A DNA stretch of 64,000 nt from positions 5,618,027 through 5,682,026 of the forward strand of contig FN649727.1 in the NCBI GenBank assembly GCA_000310025.1, written 5' to 3'. A model generated the notes under the pieces. The model saw only the letters and a program-made list of their open reading frames with translations, had not been told where the DNA came from and did not search any database. Origin of the DNA: Ectocarpus siliculosus. Its lineage: Eukaryota > Sar > Phaeophyceae > Ectocarpales > Ectocarpaceae. Positions 37,001-47,866 of this stretch are shown here, one piece after another (the stretch's first letter is position 1; each line of letters opens with the position of its first letter). Both the position numbers and the translations under genes were made by a program.

Positions 37001-38249
37001 AGGAGGGCAGGGTATGGGAGGCAGAAGGAGGAGGAGGGGCAGAGGCAGCAGGCGGGGCAAGAGTTTTCTCCGAGGGTGGGGGTTCCGCCGCTGAGTTTGG
37101 CCGGGGGGGGGCGGAAGAAGAGAAGGGGGGCGAAGAAGAGAACGTTGTCAGCAGAGGGTCGTCGAAGTCGTCGTCATCGTCCACGTTGTGGAATTGGGAG
37201 CACGCGGCGGTTGGCGAGGCTGCGGGTGCCATGGAAGGGGTGCACCCGGGCCTTGCGACGTACAACTCTCAGCGAACAGCGGCGGCGGTGGCGGGGGGCG
37301 GCGGCGGTGGGGGGCGCGCGGGACAGGAGGAATACGCGCGAATGTTAGAGCTGATGCAGCAGGTTTGTGGTTTGGCTTCGGGTTCGGTTGTCGTGACAGT
37401 GTTTACGGAGACAGATGCCCTCAAGTGGTTGTCCTCAGGAGGTGGACGCGTACCGAAAGAAGCACTGCTCAGCAAGTTTCACAAGTTGCGTTCCTGCTTG
37501 ATTGCTCTACAGTACCCGACGTGCTCCTCCTGCACACCAATGTTTTACGCTCGCGCTCCTTCTTGTCCTCCCCCCCACACACCATCCAGGAGGTTCTCGA
37601 GCTAGGAGATGACGCCAGCACGGACTCCGGGTGGGGCGAGAGCAGCTCCAGCTCCGGCGAGGAGTCGAAGCAGCGACCGAGCGGAGGCGACGACGAGGAG
37701 CAGAGGACTAGCGGCGGCGGCGGCGGCGGCGGCGAAGAAAGAAGTCACAACGAAGACGGTGTTAGTAGCAACAACGCTTCCCGGGTCGTTTCAGGACCCG
37801 AGCTGGCCGTGTTCTTGTCTCAGGGGGGGGTGGAGGGTAGCGATCCCAACGGCGGCGGTCTTGATGCGAAGGACGATCATGGGTCGTCGGGAGCGGCGAA
37901 TTTGCTGTCGCCTGGTGCCCCCTCCTGCGGCGGCGGAGACTCCTCGGTCCTCGCGTACTCTGGGTCTGGGCTCCAGGGTTTAGCGGCGGGCGGGGACGTT
38001 TCGACAGCGGAAGAGCTCAGGAGTGCTGCTTGTCGAGGCGGAGAATTCCCGTGGGCAGCGGATGAGGTACTATCTCGTGAAGAGGAGTGCTGCGGGGATA
38101 GTAGTGGGAAGGTTCCGGTGGCAACAGATGGGACGCCTCTCAGAGATACCCGTGAGGATCTCGGGACGAAGTCGTCATCCCTCAGTGGCGAATTGCGAGG
38201 TGTAGATTTTATCCTCAGCAAGTCGATGACCAGAGGTGCGCACCCTTGA
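28027..38249 (+). CDS. NEK (NIMA-related) serine/threonine protein kinase, long-tailed
   Basis: Fourteen exons: 28027-28110, 28695-28751, 29191-29511, 29909-30024, 30616-30723, 31186-31318, 31565-31970, 32253-33511 (contains an assembly gap), 33796-34140, 34661-34938, 35291-35363, 35753-36186, 36705-37362, 37590-38249. Phases are consistent, giving about 1,643 codons counting the gap. The kinase domain is residues 1 to about 273: glycine loop GKGSFG (11-16), lysine in CIVKQVD (33), HRDLKTQN (129-136), GDFGIAK (148-154), GTPYYMSPE (168-176) and WSLGCVLYEM. This is the NEK pattern. The tail is charged and low-complexity, with Arg/Glu-rich helical stretches ([31 protein letters not shown]) and acidic runs, as in long NEKs of cilia and the cell cycle. 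A cilium or flagellum role is inferred from the family only. Confidence 0.9.
32298..32448. other. Assembly gap (151 N) inside NEK exon 8
   Basis: A run of N is flanked by poly-C (32205-32228, 32291-32297 and 32449-32459). With this gap length the frames on both sides agree, but the true number of missing bases is unknown. Several hundred bases of ORFs through it are meaningless. Confidence 0.95.
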
Positions 38250-39870
38250 AAGGGTGGGTCTAGGAGGCGGACGCGGGGACGTAGATTGAACCATCACTAC
38301 CGCAGCTCTGCTGTAGCCTGTGGCGGAAGGACGACCGTTCGGCTTCCAATACCACGATAAATTTAGCGTCGTTTGCACGAGAATATAGTGCCTGCTTTGA
38401 CCGTCAAGTATCGCACTACGCTCTACTGTGTGATTTTTACAACGCGTTTGAATTGGGTCTTCAGTTTCGCAAGCCACATGAGCATTCCTTGCCATGCGCC
38501 CTTAAGGGTTGCGCTCTGGTGCCCTCCCCGCTTCCGGAATTCATGGATTCATGGTCAAATCACCACAGGGTTTGGAATTTAAAATGTAGCTGTCAAAATC
38601 CTTCGAAGTTCTTGTCGCACGCATAAGCGCGCGCGTTGCTATCCAGCATCACCTAGTTTACGGGGCACGCCAAACACCAAAGCTTACAAAACTTATCCAT
38701 CACCCCGCGCTGCCTCACCCTGAACTTTACATACTATACGTGCCCGCTTTCAATCTGCTACCTGAACTCAATCCGTCAGTCGAGTTCCCTGCAAATGGTG
38801 CATACTTGTGCGAGACACACCCAACACAACCTGCCGTAAACATCGGAGGTTCTTTGCTACCCGAAACATTTTTTGGGGGTCGAATGCTACAGGTATCTTT
38901 TTTACGTCGTCTCAAGTGTCAGGGACTGGTCCAACTGGGTGGGGGCTGCTGCCGTTGTTGATGACGTGAATCGACGAATCGCAGCGGAAGCCCTCTTGTT
39001 GCTTCCGTACTCAGCGGATGGAGCACAACACAGTAAGACCTCTCTGCACCCCACTGCTGTACACCCTTTCGAGCACCACCCTCCCGGTGGGTGATCGTGT
39101 CTTTCACACCGCCGCTCCCTCTAGCATGGCGGTTGGTCGCTACCGCACAACCTCGCCTTCGCTCTTCGCCGGTGGGCATTCCGCGCTGTCCGCGCCAGCA
39201 AACCCGGGTTCTTCCTTCTCCAACAACCTGTCCACATATTCCCACTTGGAAGCGGAAACAGAAGAGTGAAGTTGCAAATAGGGCAGCAAGAATGAGAATC
39301 AAGCAGAGAAGAGAGCATCTTTCCCGCCGCGATATTGGACAGGTGTCAGGACGGGCGTCCACGACTCCAGCTCTTATCTTGCCTTTCAATACCGTATCCA
39401 TGGTGTGCATATTTTCTTTCGATTCCGCGGTGCTCCTGCAGCAGACGGAGCCTTGCCGCGATTTTTTGCGGAAAACTTCGGGATGATCTATTGAGGTTGT
39501 AGCCGGGCGCTGCATTTGAGGGGAACGTCACTTGTTTGACTACAGAACAATCAGAGAATAAACGGGCTGGCTCTTCCTTCCGTCACTACAGCGGCTTTTC
39601 CTACCGTCACTACAGCAGTACCAAGGCGATAGGTAATTTGCATGCACCCGGGACCGAGGTGTACATCAACAGCGACGACAGCGAACTTCCCTCGAAACAG
39701 CGCAGATCTCCCATCCCCTGCAGAGAAATCATGCGCGTATATATATAGGTTCGCTGCCAGCATGAAATACACTGACAGGTCATGCTATGTGCCAGCAGAA
39801 CACGCGTAGGTTGGGTATGGAACTACGCAGTAAACAGGAAAAGTTACACTTGTCCGAGCTACAGAGGATA
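38250..39870. other. Convergent spacer between the NEK and TMEM242-like genes
   Basis: About 1.6 kb lies between the two stop codons. It should include both 3' UTRs. A minus-strand ORF at 38919-39515 has no family match I recognise and no splice partner. A short direct repeat (cttcc/ttcc-taccgtcactacagc) occurs near 39578-39617. Nothing else stands out. Confidence 0.45.
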
Positions 39871-42800
39871 TCAAAAGGCGACCTCAAAGCGCAGGCGCCA
39901 CAGTTCCCCCGTCACCTCCTCGTCATACGTCATGCCCCGCATGGCCTCGCGATCTCTGATGTATTCTGGACGATGTCGAAACCCCAGGCGGTGCATCTGC
40001 TCCGGCGCCCAGACCTTCATCTTGTCGTTGAACTCTCTCAGCTGCGAGTCGGGATGCCGGTGTAGGGTGCCGCCAGGCCAGGCCAAAACACGGCGGCGTG
40101 AGAGGGGGCGGAGGAGGAACATGCGGTGCAACACCTTTTCTCTGAGGGGAAGGGTGGGGCAAGATTCCAGCAACACCGAAGAGCGAGTTGCCTTGTACGC
40201 GGTGGATGTCCGAGTGTACCACGAACGAAGATTTCTTGCTACGCCTGACGCTTCACAAAGAAGAGAGCACTCACGTTTGTAACCCCCATGGAGTAACCCA
40301 CGACCAAGACGCCGGCCGAGAAACAGCCCACGGAGAGTGCCGTCCCGTACATGAGCGCCCGCGTGGCTAGCCGGTGCGGGCTGAAAGGCAGCGGCTCGAG
40401 CCCTTGCTTAGCCAGAGCTTCAGCCCCTACCGCATCGGCCTTAATCTAGTGTAGCTCCGTCCGCGTTGTGAGACAGGGGGTTGGGCGGGACGGGGGGGGG
40501 TGAAGGAGTGTGCATGGGTGTGTTTGGTGGCCCAAGTCAGTGTAAGAAGGTGCGCACCTACTTGCTGTATTGGCACATAGGTCAACCGCAGATACTATGT
40601 GAACGTGGCACCTGTGATACAACAACGTCCGAACGACATGCGTAAACATCAGCTGGTAACTGCTCGTGTAAACCGGGCCGTTCAGACACTGCTGTGACAC
40701 GTGGCATGCGGGATGTACTGTAGGATGTGGCACGTTTCGTAGCACGGGTCAGTCAAAATTTGCGGTAGGCAGTTTCAGTCGTGACATGGCACTCCCTGTG
40801 CGTGCAAAGTTTGCTTGTGCTGTCGGCTTCGTCTCCGACTGTTCATGGAGATATTCAGCGTCCGGGTGGGTCCGCGGGTTGTGGTGCGAGCGCCACTTGT
40901 TGCCACCGCCACCGCCGTCGTTCTTCCAGTGTGTGTTTCTTCTTGCCCCGGTTTGGTTGGGCCGATTGTTTTGCGCTAGTTCCGGGCAGTCGCGCTTTAG
41001 TGTCCTACAGCAGTAGTGCCTTGTAATGATAGCATTGCTAGGTGCTCGATGCTGCGGCCACCGCTACTCTTGGGTCCCGCCATGGACGAGAGTGATTGTC
41101 TTGAAACCTCACCGAAAATGAAGCCCGTCCATCGCGGGACGTGGGGTGGCGATGGCCGCAGCATCGAGCACCGACCAATGCCACCATTGCAAGACACTAT
41201 GCATACCGTAAGAGTCGGAGAGTTGGCACGGGCCGGAGAGATGGCACCGGTCGGAGATATGGCACCGGGGTGCGAAAAAAAAAAACGAGAAAAAAAAAAA
41301 TTATTTCGATTCACGCACCGGGGTCCGTGAGATCGCACCCGGTGCGATCTCTCCGACCCCCAAATCCAAGATTGAACTCCTTTTCAGCTGCCGGAATGAG
41401 GCACGTGTGTGTACCTTTTACACGTGGGGACGGAGTCAGCGGAGCGCCACTCCTTTACGTACGATTGGATGGTCGCGGTTCACGCGGGATGCCAGTTGCT
41501 TTCATATATTTTTTGGTATTTGTAGAAATTGCCAACCGTACACTCAACCAAATACACAACGTACAAGCCGCACCCTACCCCACGTTACACAACCCGAAGC
41601 TATTATACTTCTGCGTACGTACTGGTATCCGTAGAAGAAGACCGAAACGAAAGCGGGAACCAATTGATACCGTGTGTACTGGTACGAACTCAGATGCGCT
41701 ATTTCGCCGCTTTTCTCGGGGTTTGATGTATGTGTATTTCGCCGCCTTTTTACCGGCTCATATACATGCGTGTGTGTGCAGAAGACCGTGTGCGTGCGTG
41801 GGTACCTACACTGGTGCCAATCAATACTGTGGCAACGGTCAGGGAGATGGCACCGGGGTGCGTGCATACAACACCTGTGTGCATTTCATCGGGGATCGCA
41901 CCTGTCGGAGAGATCGCACCGGGGGGTGCAACACCTGTGTGTATTTATTTCATCGGGGATCGCACCGGTCGGAGAGATCGCACCGGGGTGCCTTGAAAAT
42001 TCTAAACGAAATGATTTAATTGCATTTCCGCACCGGGTTCGGAGAGATGGCACCGGTCGGAGAGATGGCGCCGGGGTGCGATAAAAAACCCGAGGAAAAC
42101 ACGGACACAGGGAGTACTCCCCCGGCCCATACACACACCGTCAAAATTGCTTACAAACTAGAACAACCTCTCATTCCTCCCATGCCAAATACAAATGATG
42201 TAGGATGCATGAAATGATCAAATGATCAACCCTGTCTTTACTTGTGGTCCACGCTGCCTACAAATGGGAGAGGTAGCCATACCTTCTGCCTACACACGGG
42301 CGAGTTAGGTACCCATACCCACTGCATTTAACACACACCCACATGTCGGTGATGAGACCTCAACCACACGCCTCTATCGGCGACCACGTCAGGAGGCAAT
42401 GATGAGAGAATGTTCTCCCGTGCCCTTTGCACATCTAACGACACGAAATTACACAAAACGGTAAGAAAAAGGTGATAGAGATGGATTCGTTGTGTCATAT
42501 AAAGAAAAATAAAAGATGGTGAGACCACTCCCGTGTGTCCGCACATACTCCGAAATGTGTCCGCACATATGCATACTCCGTACATATGCGTACCACACTG
42601 AAAATACGTTTGAAAACTGAGGGAGATTGCATGCCCTACGACTAACAGGGTGCCACACACAAAACGCCCGACTACCCAACAGTACCTAACACCTCTCTTC
42701 TGCACCTTCCCAACATAACGTATATGAGACACACAAGACAGCTACCAAACTGTTTTGTTGAGCCTGTTACCCGCAGGGGAGATGTCCCTATATGCTGTCT

Positions 42801-45468
42801 GGGAAATCGTAGACATACAGTGGGGGCTACGGTTTAAGAGAGGGGTGTGCGTGATCCAGAAGACCTCTCTTAAACACGACCTTCTCTTAATCCGATTTAA
42901 GAGAGGTTTTCTGTTAAACAGAACTTTCGGTTCAAGAGAAAACCTCTCTTAAACCGAATATATGGCTTTTAACAGGGTCTAACTTGATCGAAGTGATGAA
43001 ACGTTTTTTTAATTTGTGATCCACAATATTTTCGTGCGTTAGAGGGCCCTCACTCAGCGTGATCCCTCCTTATTGTTGTGTACGAAGCAAACAGCAGTAG
43101 CAAAGAACCGATGCAATTCCAAGATGTACAGCAGCAGTGTATATCATAGGACAGCTGCCAACAGAACACAGAGACGTGAGCATCACACCCACAAACAACT
43201 GAAGACCAGTGACTCAAGCACCTACAGCAGTACAAGTAGTGCACCCTACCCTTAAAAAAATCATCCTGTTGGCAGCCTCTCTCTTCTGCAACTAACGTTT
43301 CATGAAGTCTGCCATGCATGTTTGCTTCGTTTTCCTTGACCCAGCCTCGCTCATCCAGGCTAACTTCGCCTTGCGAAGATGGTACGCTACCCCGGCCATG
43401 CTGCACCTCTCTGCTATTTCTTCGAGGTCCCCGAATTGCCTAGATACGTCAGCGTATGGTGGCGGACGAGGAGAGACCAGGGGCTGCGTACACTGGCCCT
43501 CGTCTCCCGCCGAAGAGTCGGCCTCGTCGTCGTCCGAGTCTAGGTTCAGTTGGTCTAAGTTTAGTTGGGCAAGCGACTCCTCACAAAGATCGTCCTTCAG
43601 ATCTGCAATAATGGCCTCCGCCACGTCCGCTTTCTCCTCTACACCCAACCATGTCTGCACCGCTTCCATGGAAGCCTGGGTTGGCGTTGCGCCAGGTGCT
43701 AACCCCAGACCCTTAAGTGCCTCGCCAAGGTCTTCATCGAGAGTTAGTTGTCTTCTTCGCCTCCAGAGAAAGACGCTGCACCAAGTCCGTCAGCTCGTCG
43801 AGATTCTCCTTCTTGTTGGGGATATTCTTTCCCACATCCTGGTCGAGGTCCGCGTGCACCGCTGGAGGAAGGATGTCACATTTCCTCCAGCACCTTGTAA
43901 ACGAAGAATAGCCAAGTACGCGGGAAGGAGAAAATAACATGTACGGTGAAAATAAAACAGAACGAGCTGTACAACTTGAGAGAAAAAAAACGCTTCTTCA
44001 AATACAAACAAAAGGTGCACGATGATGGCATCAGTGAACAATATTTCGTCAACCTATAATATACGTCGAAATGGTATGTGTCTAAGGGAGGGGGGAATTA
44101 GTCTATACAGCAGTAACCACACGACGATGTTGTAGCACACACCTCTTGATTGTCTCCGCCGACACTTCCTTCCACGCCTCGAGGCCTAGCTCAGCTGCGT
44201 CCAGGATGTGAGGCTGCCCTCCTTCCGCGAGCCCCATGCACCCCCGAATCACCTTGCGCTCCTTCGCCTGCTCCCGTAGCTGCGCTGCCGACGTCATCGT
44301 GTCGACGCTGGTGGTCCGGCGTTGCCACGCAGCGAGAACCCGCGGCGCAAGGCATCCGTGGGAGCCGTTTGTCTCGCTAGCTATGTATTATGTGATGGCA
44401 CTACTGTAGCTGCAGTGTTGGGGGGCAGCTGGTGGGCTACAGGTGTGTCTGGCTATTTTGACCTCTCTTAAACCGGCAATTCTCTTAAACTGAGCTCTCT
44501 TAAACCGTAGCCCCCACTGTACAGGTACTTTCTGACGCTATGAATTCATTGCTAATCTGTCTCTGACTCTTTTCTATGATAGAGATGGATTCGTTGTGTC
44601 ATACTAAGAAAAAAAATAAAAAATAAAAAATAAAAAACGATCGCACCCGGTGCCAACTCTCCGACTCTTACGGTAGGTCACTAAAGCGCGACTGTCCGGA
44701 ACTATTGTAGCGCAAAATAATCGGCCCAAAAGAAATTGACGCTGGAAGAACGACGGCGGCGGTGGCAACAAGTGGGTGCCATACCCACCGTTGACCCACT
44801 TGGACGCTGAATGTCAACACAGTCGGAGTCGAACAAGAAGCCGACAGCACAAGCAAACTTCGCGCACACGGGGAGTGCCCATGTTACGACTGACCTATGC
44901 ACGTAAGAGGGCAACCCAAAGTTTTGGATTTTCTTTCCTCGGCTGTTGGGTCCTCAACACTGACAATTTCCATAACATGCGATGCTTGGACCTTCGGACA
45001 GCACAGAGACTGGCCCGCCTGGCGAAATTCCGCCAGGTTTGGTGGTGCCATAAAACCTATCCGGGTGTCCCCAGTCCCCAAATACTAACTTCGAGGTACA
45101 TCATACAACTACAACAGCAGGAGATGTTGCTGCTGCGCAGCCCATGGGGTGTGGTACCTAGTGTCCAGCGTAGGTTGTGTTCCTGTCGAGAACATCCTGA
45201 AACAGCCTTTTGTTTTAACCCCAGTGATTTAACCCAAGTAAGCGACCTCTCGGGCATTACTACAACATTAGTACCTCTGGTGCTACCTCACCTGCTTACG
45301 AAAGCCAGCGTACACCCCCAGGCCCAGGAGACCAAGCCCTGCTGGAGCAAGTTTCCAGTACCCGAAGTCCACCGGAATCAGCGGCGGGGGTAACCTGGAG
45401 TCCGCTATCCGGCCACCGTCCCCCGAGAAGCGGCGATGCAACCCTTCTGGTTTCTTCGCTTCCGCCAT
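39871..45468 (-). CDS. TMEM242-like mitochondrial membrane protein
   Basis: Three exons, read right to left: 45292-45468, 40275-40445, 39871-40041. All junctions are phase 0 and encode 172 residues. Two hydrophobic segments are visible: LAPAGLGLLGLGVYAGF at the end of exon 1 and ALSVGCFSAGVLVVGYSMGV in exon 2. The order short N-terminus, TM1, linker, RLATRALMYGTALSVG, TM2 and then REFNDKMKVWAP resembles TMEM242, whose human member has ALRALGWGSL and then KDFRSKM. Known family role: an inner-membrane factor for assembly of the ATP synthase c-ring and complex I. The similarity is modest, so the assignment is by pattern. Intron 1 is 4.8 kb and almost entirely a nested transposon. The first in-frame ATG was chosen. 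Confidence 0.7.
40998..41199. repeat. 202 bp foldback nested in the left arm of the TIR element
   Basis: The sequence begins tagtgtc and ends gacacta. Inner blocks such as ggtgctcgatgctgcggcca and ggccgcagcatcgagcacc pair across the centre. The right arm of the host element reads tttagtgacctaccgtaag without this insert, so the foldback seems to have inserted into the left arm only. Confidence 0.8.
41217..42080. repeat. Dispersed array of a gtcggagagatggcaccggg-type motif
   Basis: Variants of ggtcggagagat(g/c)gcaccggggtgcg recur at about 41217-41275, 41826-41865, 41897-41935, 41957-41995 and 42036-42080, and inverted near 41329-41360 and 44638-44670. Some copies read gatcgcaccgg and others gatggcaccgg. 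ORFs here merely translate the repeat. Confidence 0.8.
42818..44519 (-). mobile_element. Pogo/Tigger-like DNA transposon, internally deleted
   Basis: Terminal inverted repeats start cagtgggggctacggtttaa on the left (42818) and mirror it on the right (to 44519). Each end is followed by TA (42816-42817 and 44520-44521), the expected Tc1/mariner/pogo target duplication. Further copies of ctcttaaacc lie just inside both ends. The element is 1,702 bp and carries only a C-terminal transposase fragment. Confidence 0.85.
43292..44297 (-). pseudogene. Fragment of a pogo/Tigger-type transposase (C-terminal part)
   Basis: The segment at about 44137-44297 reads ILDAAELGLEAWKEVSAETI and joins in phase across an intron (AG|gtgtgt ... 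acaag|G) to RCWRKCDILPPAV at about 43920. This is the conserved helical region that follows the DDE domain in pogo-like transposases. A second stretch (43292-43727) continues in a shifted frame, with an acidic region and a Lys-rich end (RKTKQTCMADFMKR). There is no room upstream for the CENP-B-type helix-turn-helix or the DDE catalytic domain, so the gene cannot be functional. The frame change near 43745 is either another intron or a break. Confidence 0.7.
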
Positions 45469-45730
45469 CGCGTGTGTGCTGTGGTGCGCCAAGTACCAAG
45501 TGCTATGCTAATTCGAAAGTGCCTTGTCGCGCCCCATGGGAACATGGGAACGGCCGGTCGCTCCACCTCGAAATGTGATTTGCGCAAAAAAAACGAAGGG
45601 ACAACAGTCCCGTGAAATCTTTGCTTGCACGTCTGCTCCAAAACAAAATCGTTCGGTCCCCTTCCTCGTATCCCCGTCCATGGCTGCTGGCTCGTTTACA
45701 GTTTAGCTGCTGGCTCCCCCATCAGCTGAG
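45469..45730. promoter_or_regulatory. 262 bp shared 5' region of the TMEM242-like and LMW-PTP genes
   Basis: Two start codons point away from each other across 262 bases, so one short region must serve both promoters. No specific element was assigned. Confidence 0.55.
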
Positions 45731-47119
45731 ATGCGCATGAACATCATATTCGTATGCACGAGGTAATGATATTGCATGGAACCCGCACGATAGTGAAAAG
45801 TAATATGTAGTTGAAGTGTGTATGAAGTTCCGTCCCAGAATGTTGCAGTTTTGGCTGCACCGATTCTCTGTTGTGTAACGTGTGACGAAGTAACGTAGCC
45901 CAAACGTAGATAACATAGAGAGAGTGTCACCGTTGCCGTGTCGATTAGACAACATATGTGCAGTCTCTCTGTGCCTCGATCCATAGTGCATGCCGCGAAG
46001 AGGAGTGGTGCGGCTGCGAGAGTCCTCCGCGTGCCGCGCTCTTCTAGAATGTCCGCGACCCTTTAGTAGCACTTCCCTCGTGACGCACACCGCTAGGAAG
46101 TATATTTTGGTCTTCTCTCATGCCGTTGTTCATGTGTCACATCTTGGCGAATGAAAATAAGGACTTCAAGACGGCAGTGTTTGTTTGTCAATTAACTCTT
46201 GCTCACGCGCCGGCACCCGTCCCATACAGCAATGTATGCCGGTCTCCGATCGCGGAAGGGCTTGCGAAGAAATGGCTATCCGAAAGATACGGTGTTGGCG
46301 TTCAAGATCTCGAGCAAGCCGGTTACAAAGTGAAATCAAGAGGTAAGAGTCACACCCCGCCGATTTTAACCACTACCAATAATCTGTGTGTCAAGCCTAA
46401 GACGCCCTTCGCAGTTTTTAACATAATTGAGGTATGTGCTGTAGACTAGTCCGGATATCGCCATAAATGGGCAACCTCAGCTTGTTACTTTCGTTTCTGT
46501 CTCAATGCACGCAAGCAAGCGGACGCCACACGCACCATCATCCGAATGAAAAGCGAAACACCGCTCCGCAAAAATCGCAGGATGCTCGACTGACTTCGAA
46601 CCTGTAGGTTCCCCGGCAAGTCCCCATGGCGTCACGATCATGCGAGAGAAGTATGACGTCGACATGTCTGCGCACCGCTCGGCCATGCTGTCGGAGGCGG
46701 ACGTGCTGGAAGCGACCCACATCTACTGCATGTCTCGGCGCCACCACGATTCCGTGCTCAGCCTGCTGCGGCGGGATGCGCCTAACGATCACGACCTCCA
46801 CAGCTCTCCACCATTGGATCGTCCACCATCATCCCGAGCATCGCCGGGACCACCTTGTTACTCGACTCCGGATGCGGGCACCACCGGGGAGAGGGGCGAA
46901 ATGCCGTTTCCGGTTGTGGTATCTGTGTTTGAGCCGGAAGTGCCTGATCCTTGGCACGGAACGATGGAATGCTACCGCGAGTGCACGGGGATTATCAGCG
47001 AGGCCGTGACAAGGGCGCTGGAACGAGAAGCGCCGGGGGGTTCTGATGGACAGCAGCAACCAGAAAGTTCATCAACAAGCCCACGGCCAGATGAGAACAG
47101 GGGGAAACCACAATCATGA
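45731..47119 (+). CDS. Low-molecular-weight protein tyrosine phosphatase
   Basis: Three exons: 45731-45762, 46230-46342, 46608-47119, encoding 218 residues. Exon 1 has only 32 bases and ends inside the active site; joined, it reads NIIFVCTSNVCRSPIAEG. This gives the CX5R loop with Cys9 and Arg15. Exon 3 supplies SPHGVTIMREKYDVDMSAHR, the YCMSRRH block and the general-acid motif VPDPWHG near the C-terminus. The family hydrolyses phosphotyrosine through a cysteinyl-phosphate intermediate in the cytosol. Compared with the usual 155 residues, it has an extra Pro/Ser-rich loop before the DP motif and a polar tail after it. A second in-frame ATG two codons on is an alternative start. Confidence 0.9.
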
Positions 47120-47866
47120 GGAGGCGAATGTTGTTCGATGTTCACGTCGGAGTTATGAGTCGATGCCCCTGTCCATCATACGTGAAACACGTTTCTACGT
47201 GGATTCTATATTTTGTCCAATCTATGTGTAGTTCTTGTGATAGAGGCAGATGACGTGTGGGTTGTTTAGAGTGCTCGTCCCGATGCCACTTCTCCACTTT
47301 CGGTACATACAGTAGAGAGGGGCACTTTTGCAGAAGGTCCGCTCTGTGAGGGGGTGATGCAATGGTACTCTAGCGCGTGATTGCCAGACAGTTGTCCTTT
47401 TTTCGGTCGCTACTCGTCGAGTCTAATGCGAGATACATAACGTCGAAAACACACATATACGATCGGATGCCTCTCCGTGCGTTCGTTTTTTTTGCGTGCT
47501 TTCGCCACAATTGTTTGGCCACAAGCACGACGTCTGGTGTTCATTTTCATCCAGCACGACGAAAACGTTGCACGGAATGCTGTCCTTTCGTTCGTGGTAA
47601 TAGGACCAAAGATGTGGTGGTGGTTCATAGCGTTGGTTTGTGCTTCAACAAGCTTTGTGTGGCTTTCCCACCGCCCGCTGCGTGCAACCCTACCATACAC
47701 AAGCACACTCACCGGCAGTCCCCAACACTAGAATACACACAAACCCGGTGTTGCTGCTCTAATTTTATCATTGCGACATTCACAAGAACCACCAACAAGA
47801 ACAATAAGCAAATCTACAGTAAATGCCAGAAAGGGCAACCAAAAGGTTGTTCCGCGCGAGACAATA
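47120..47866. other. Convergent spacer between the LMW-PTP and HAD hydrolase genes
   Basis: About 0.75 kb separates the two stop codons and should hold both 3' UTRs. ORFs across it have no recognisable content. Confidence 0.5.

Larger units (their letters stand above)
40776..44892. mobile_element. 4.1 kb terminal-inverted-repeat element inside intron 1 of the TMEM242-like gene
   Basis: The left end (40776 to about 41010) and right end (about 44650-44892) are imperfect inverted repeats of about 240 bases. Both begin cagtcgt and share aagtttgcttgtgctgtcgg, attcagcgtcc and gccaccgcc/gccgtcgttcttccag. No clear target duplication was found beside the ends. The interior holds a foldback (40998-41199), a short-repeat array, two long direct repeats of agagatggattcgttgtgtc (42478 and 44581) and the pogo-like element. 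No transposase of its own was recognised, so it appears non-autonomous or decayed. Confidence 0.75.

Noticed and set aside
38919-39515. Minus-strand ORF with a hydrophobic stretch
   Set aside because: It has no recognisable family, no splice partner and lies in a 3' spacer; the composition fits non-coding DNA.
41141-42019. 292-codon plus-strand ORF
   Set aside because: It translates the repeat array inside the TIR element and has no protein-like conservation.
45469-45492. Eight-residue N-terminal extension of the TMEM242-like protein
   Set aside because: It begins with TTG. The in-frame ATG at 45468 is the better start.
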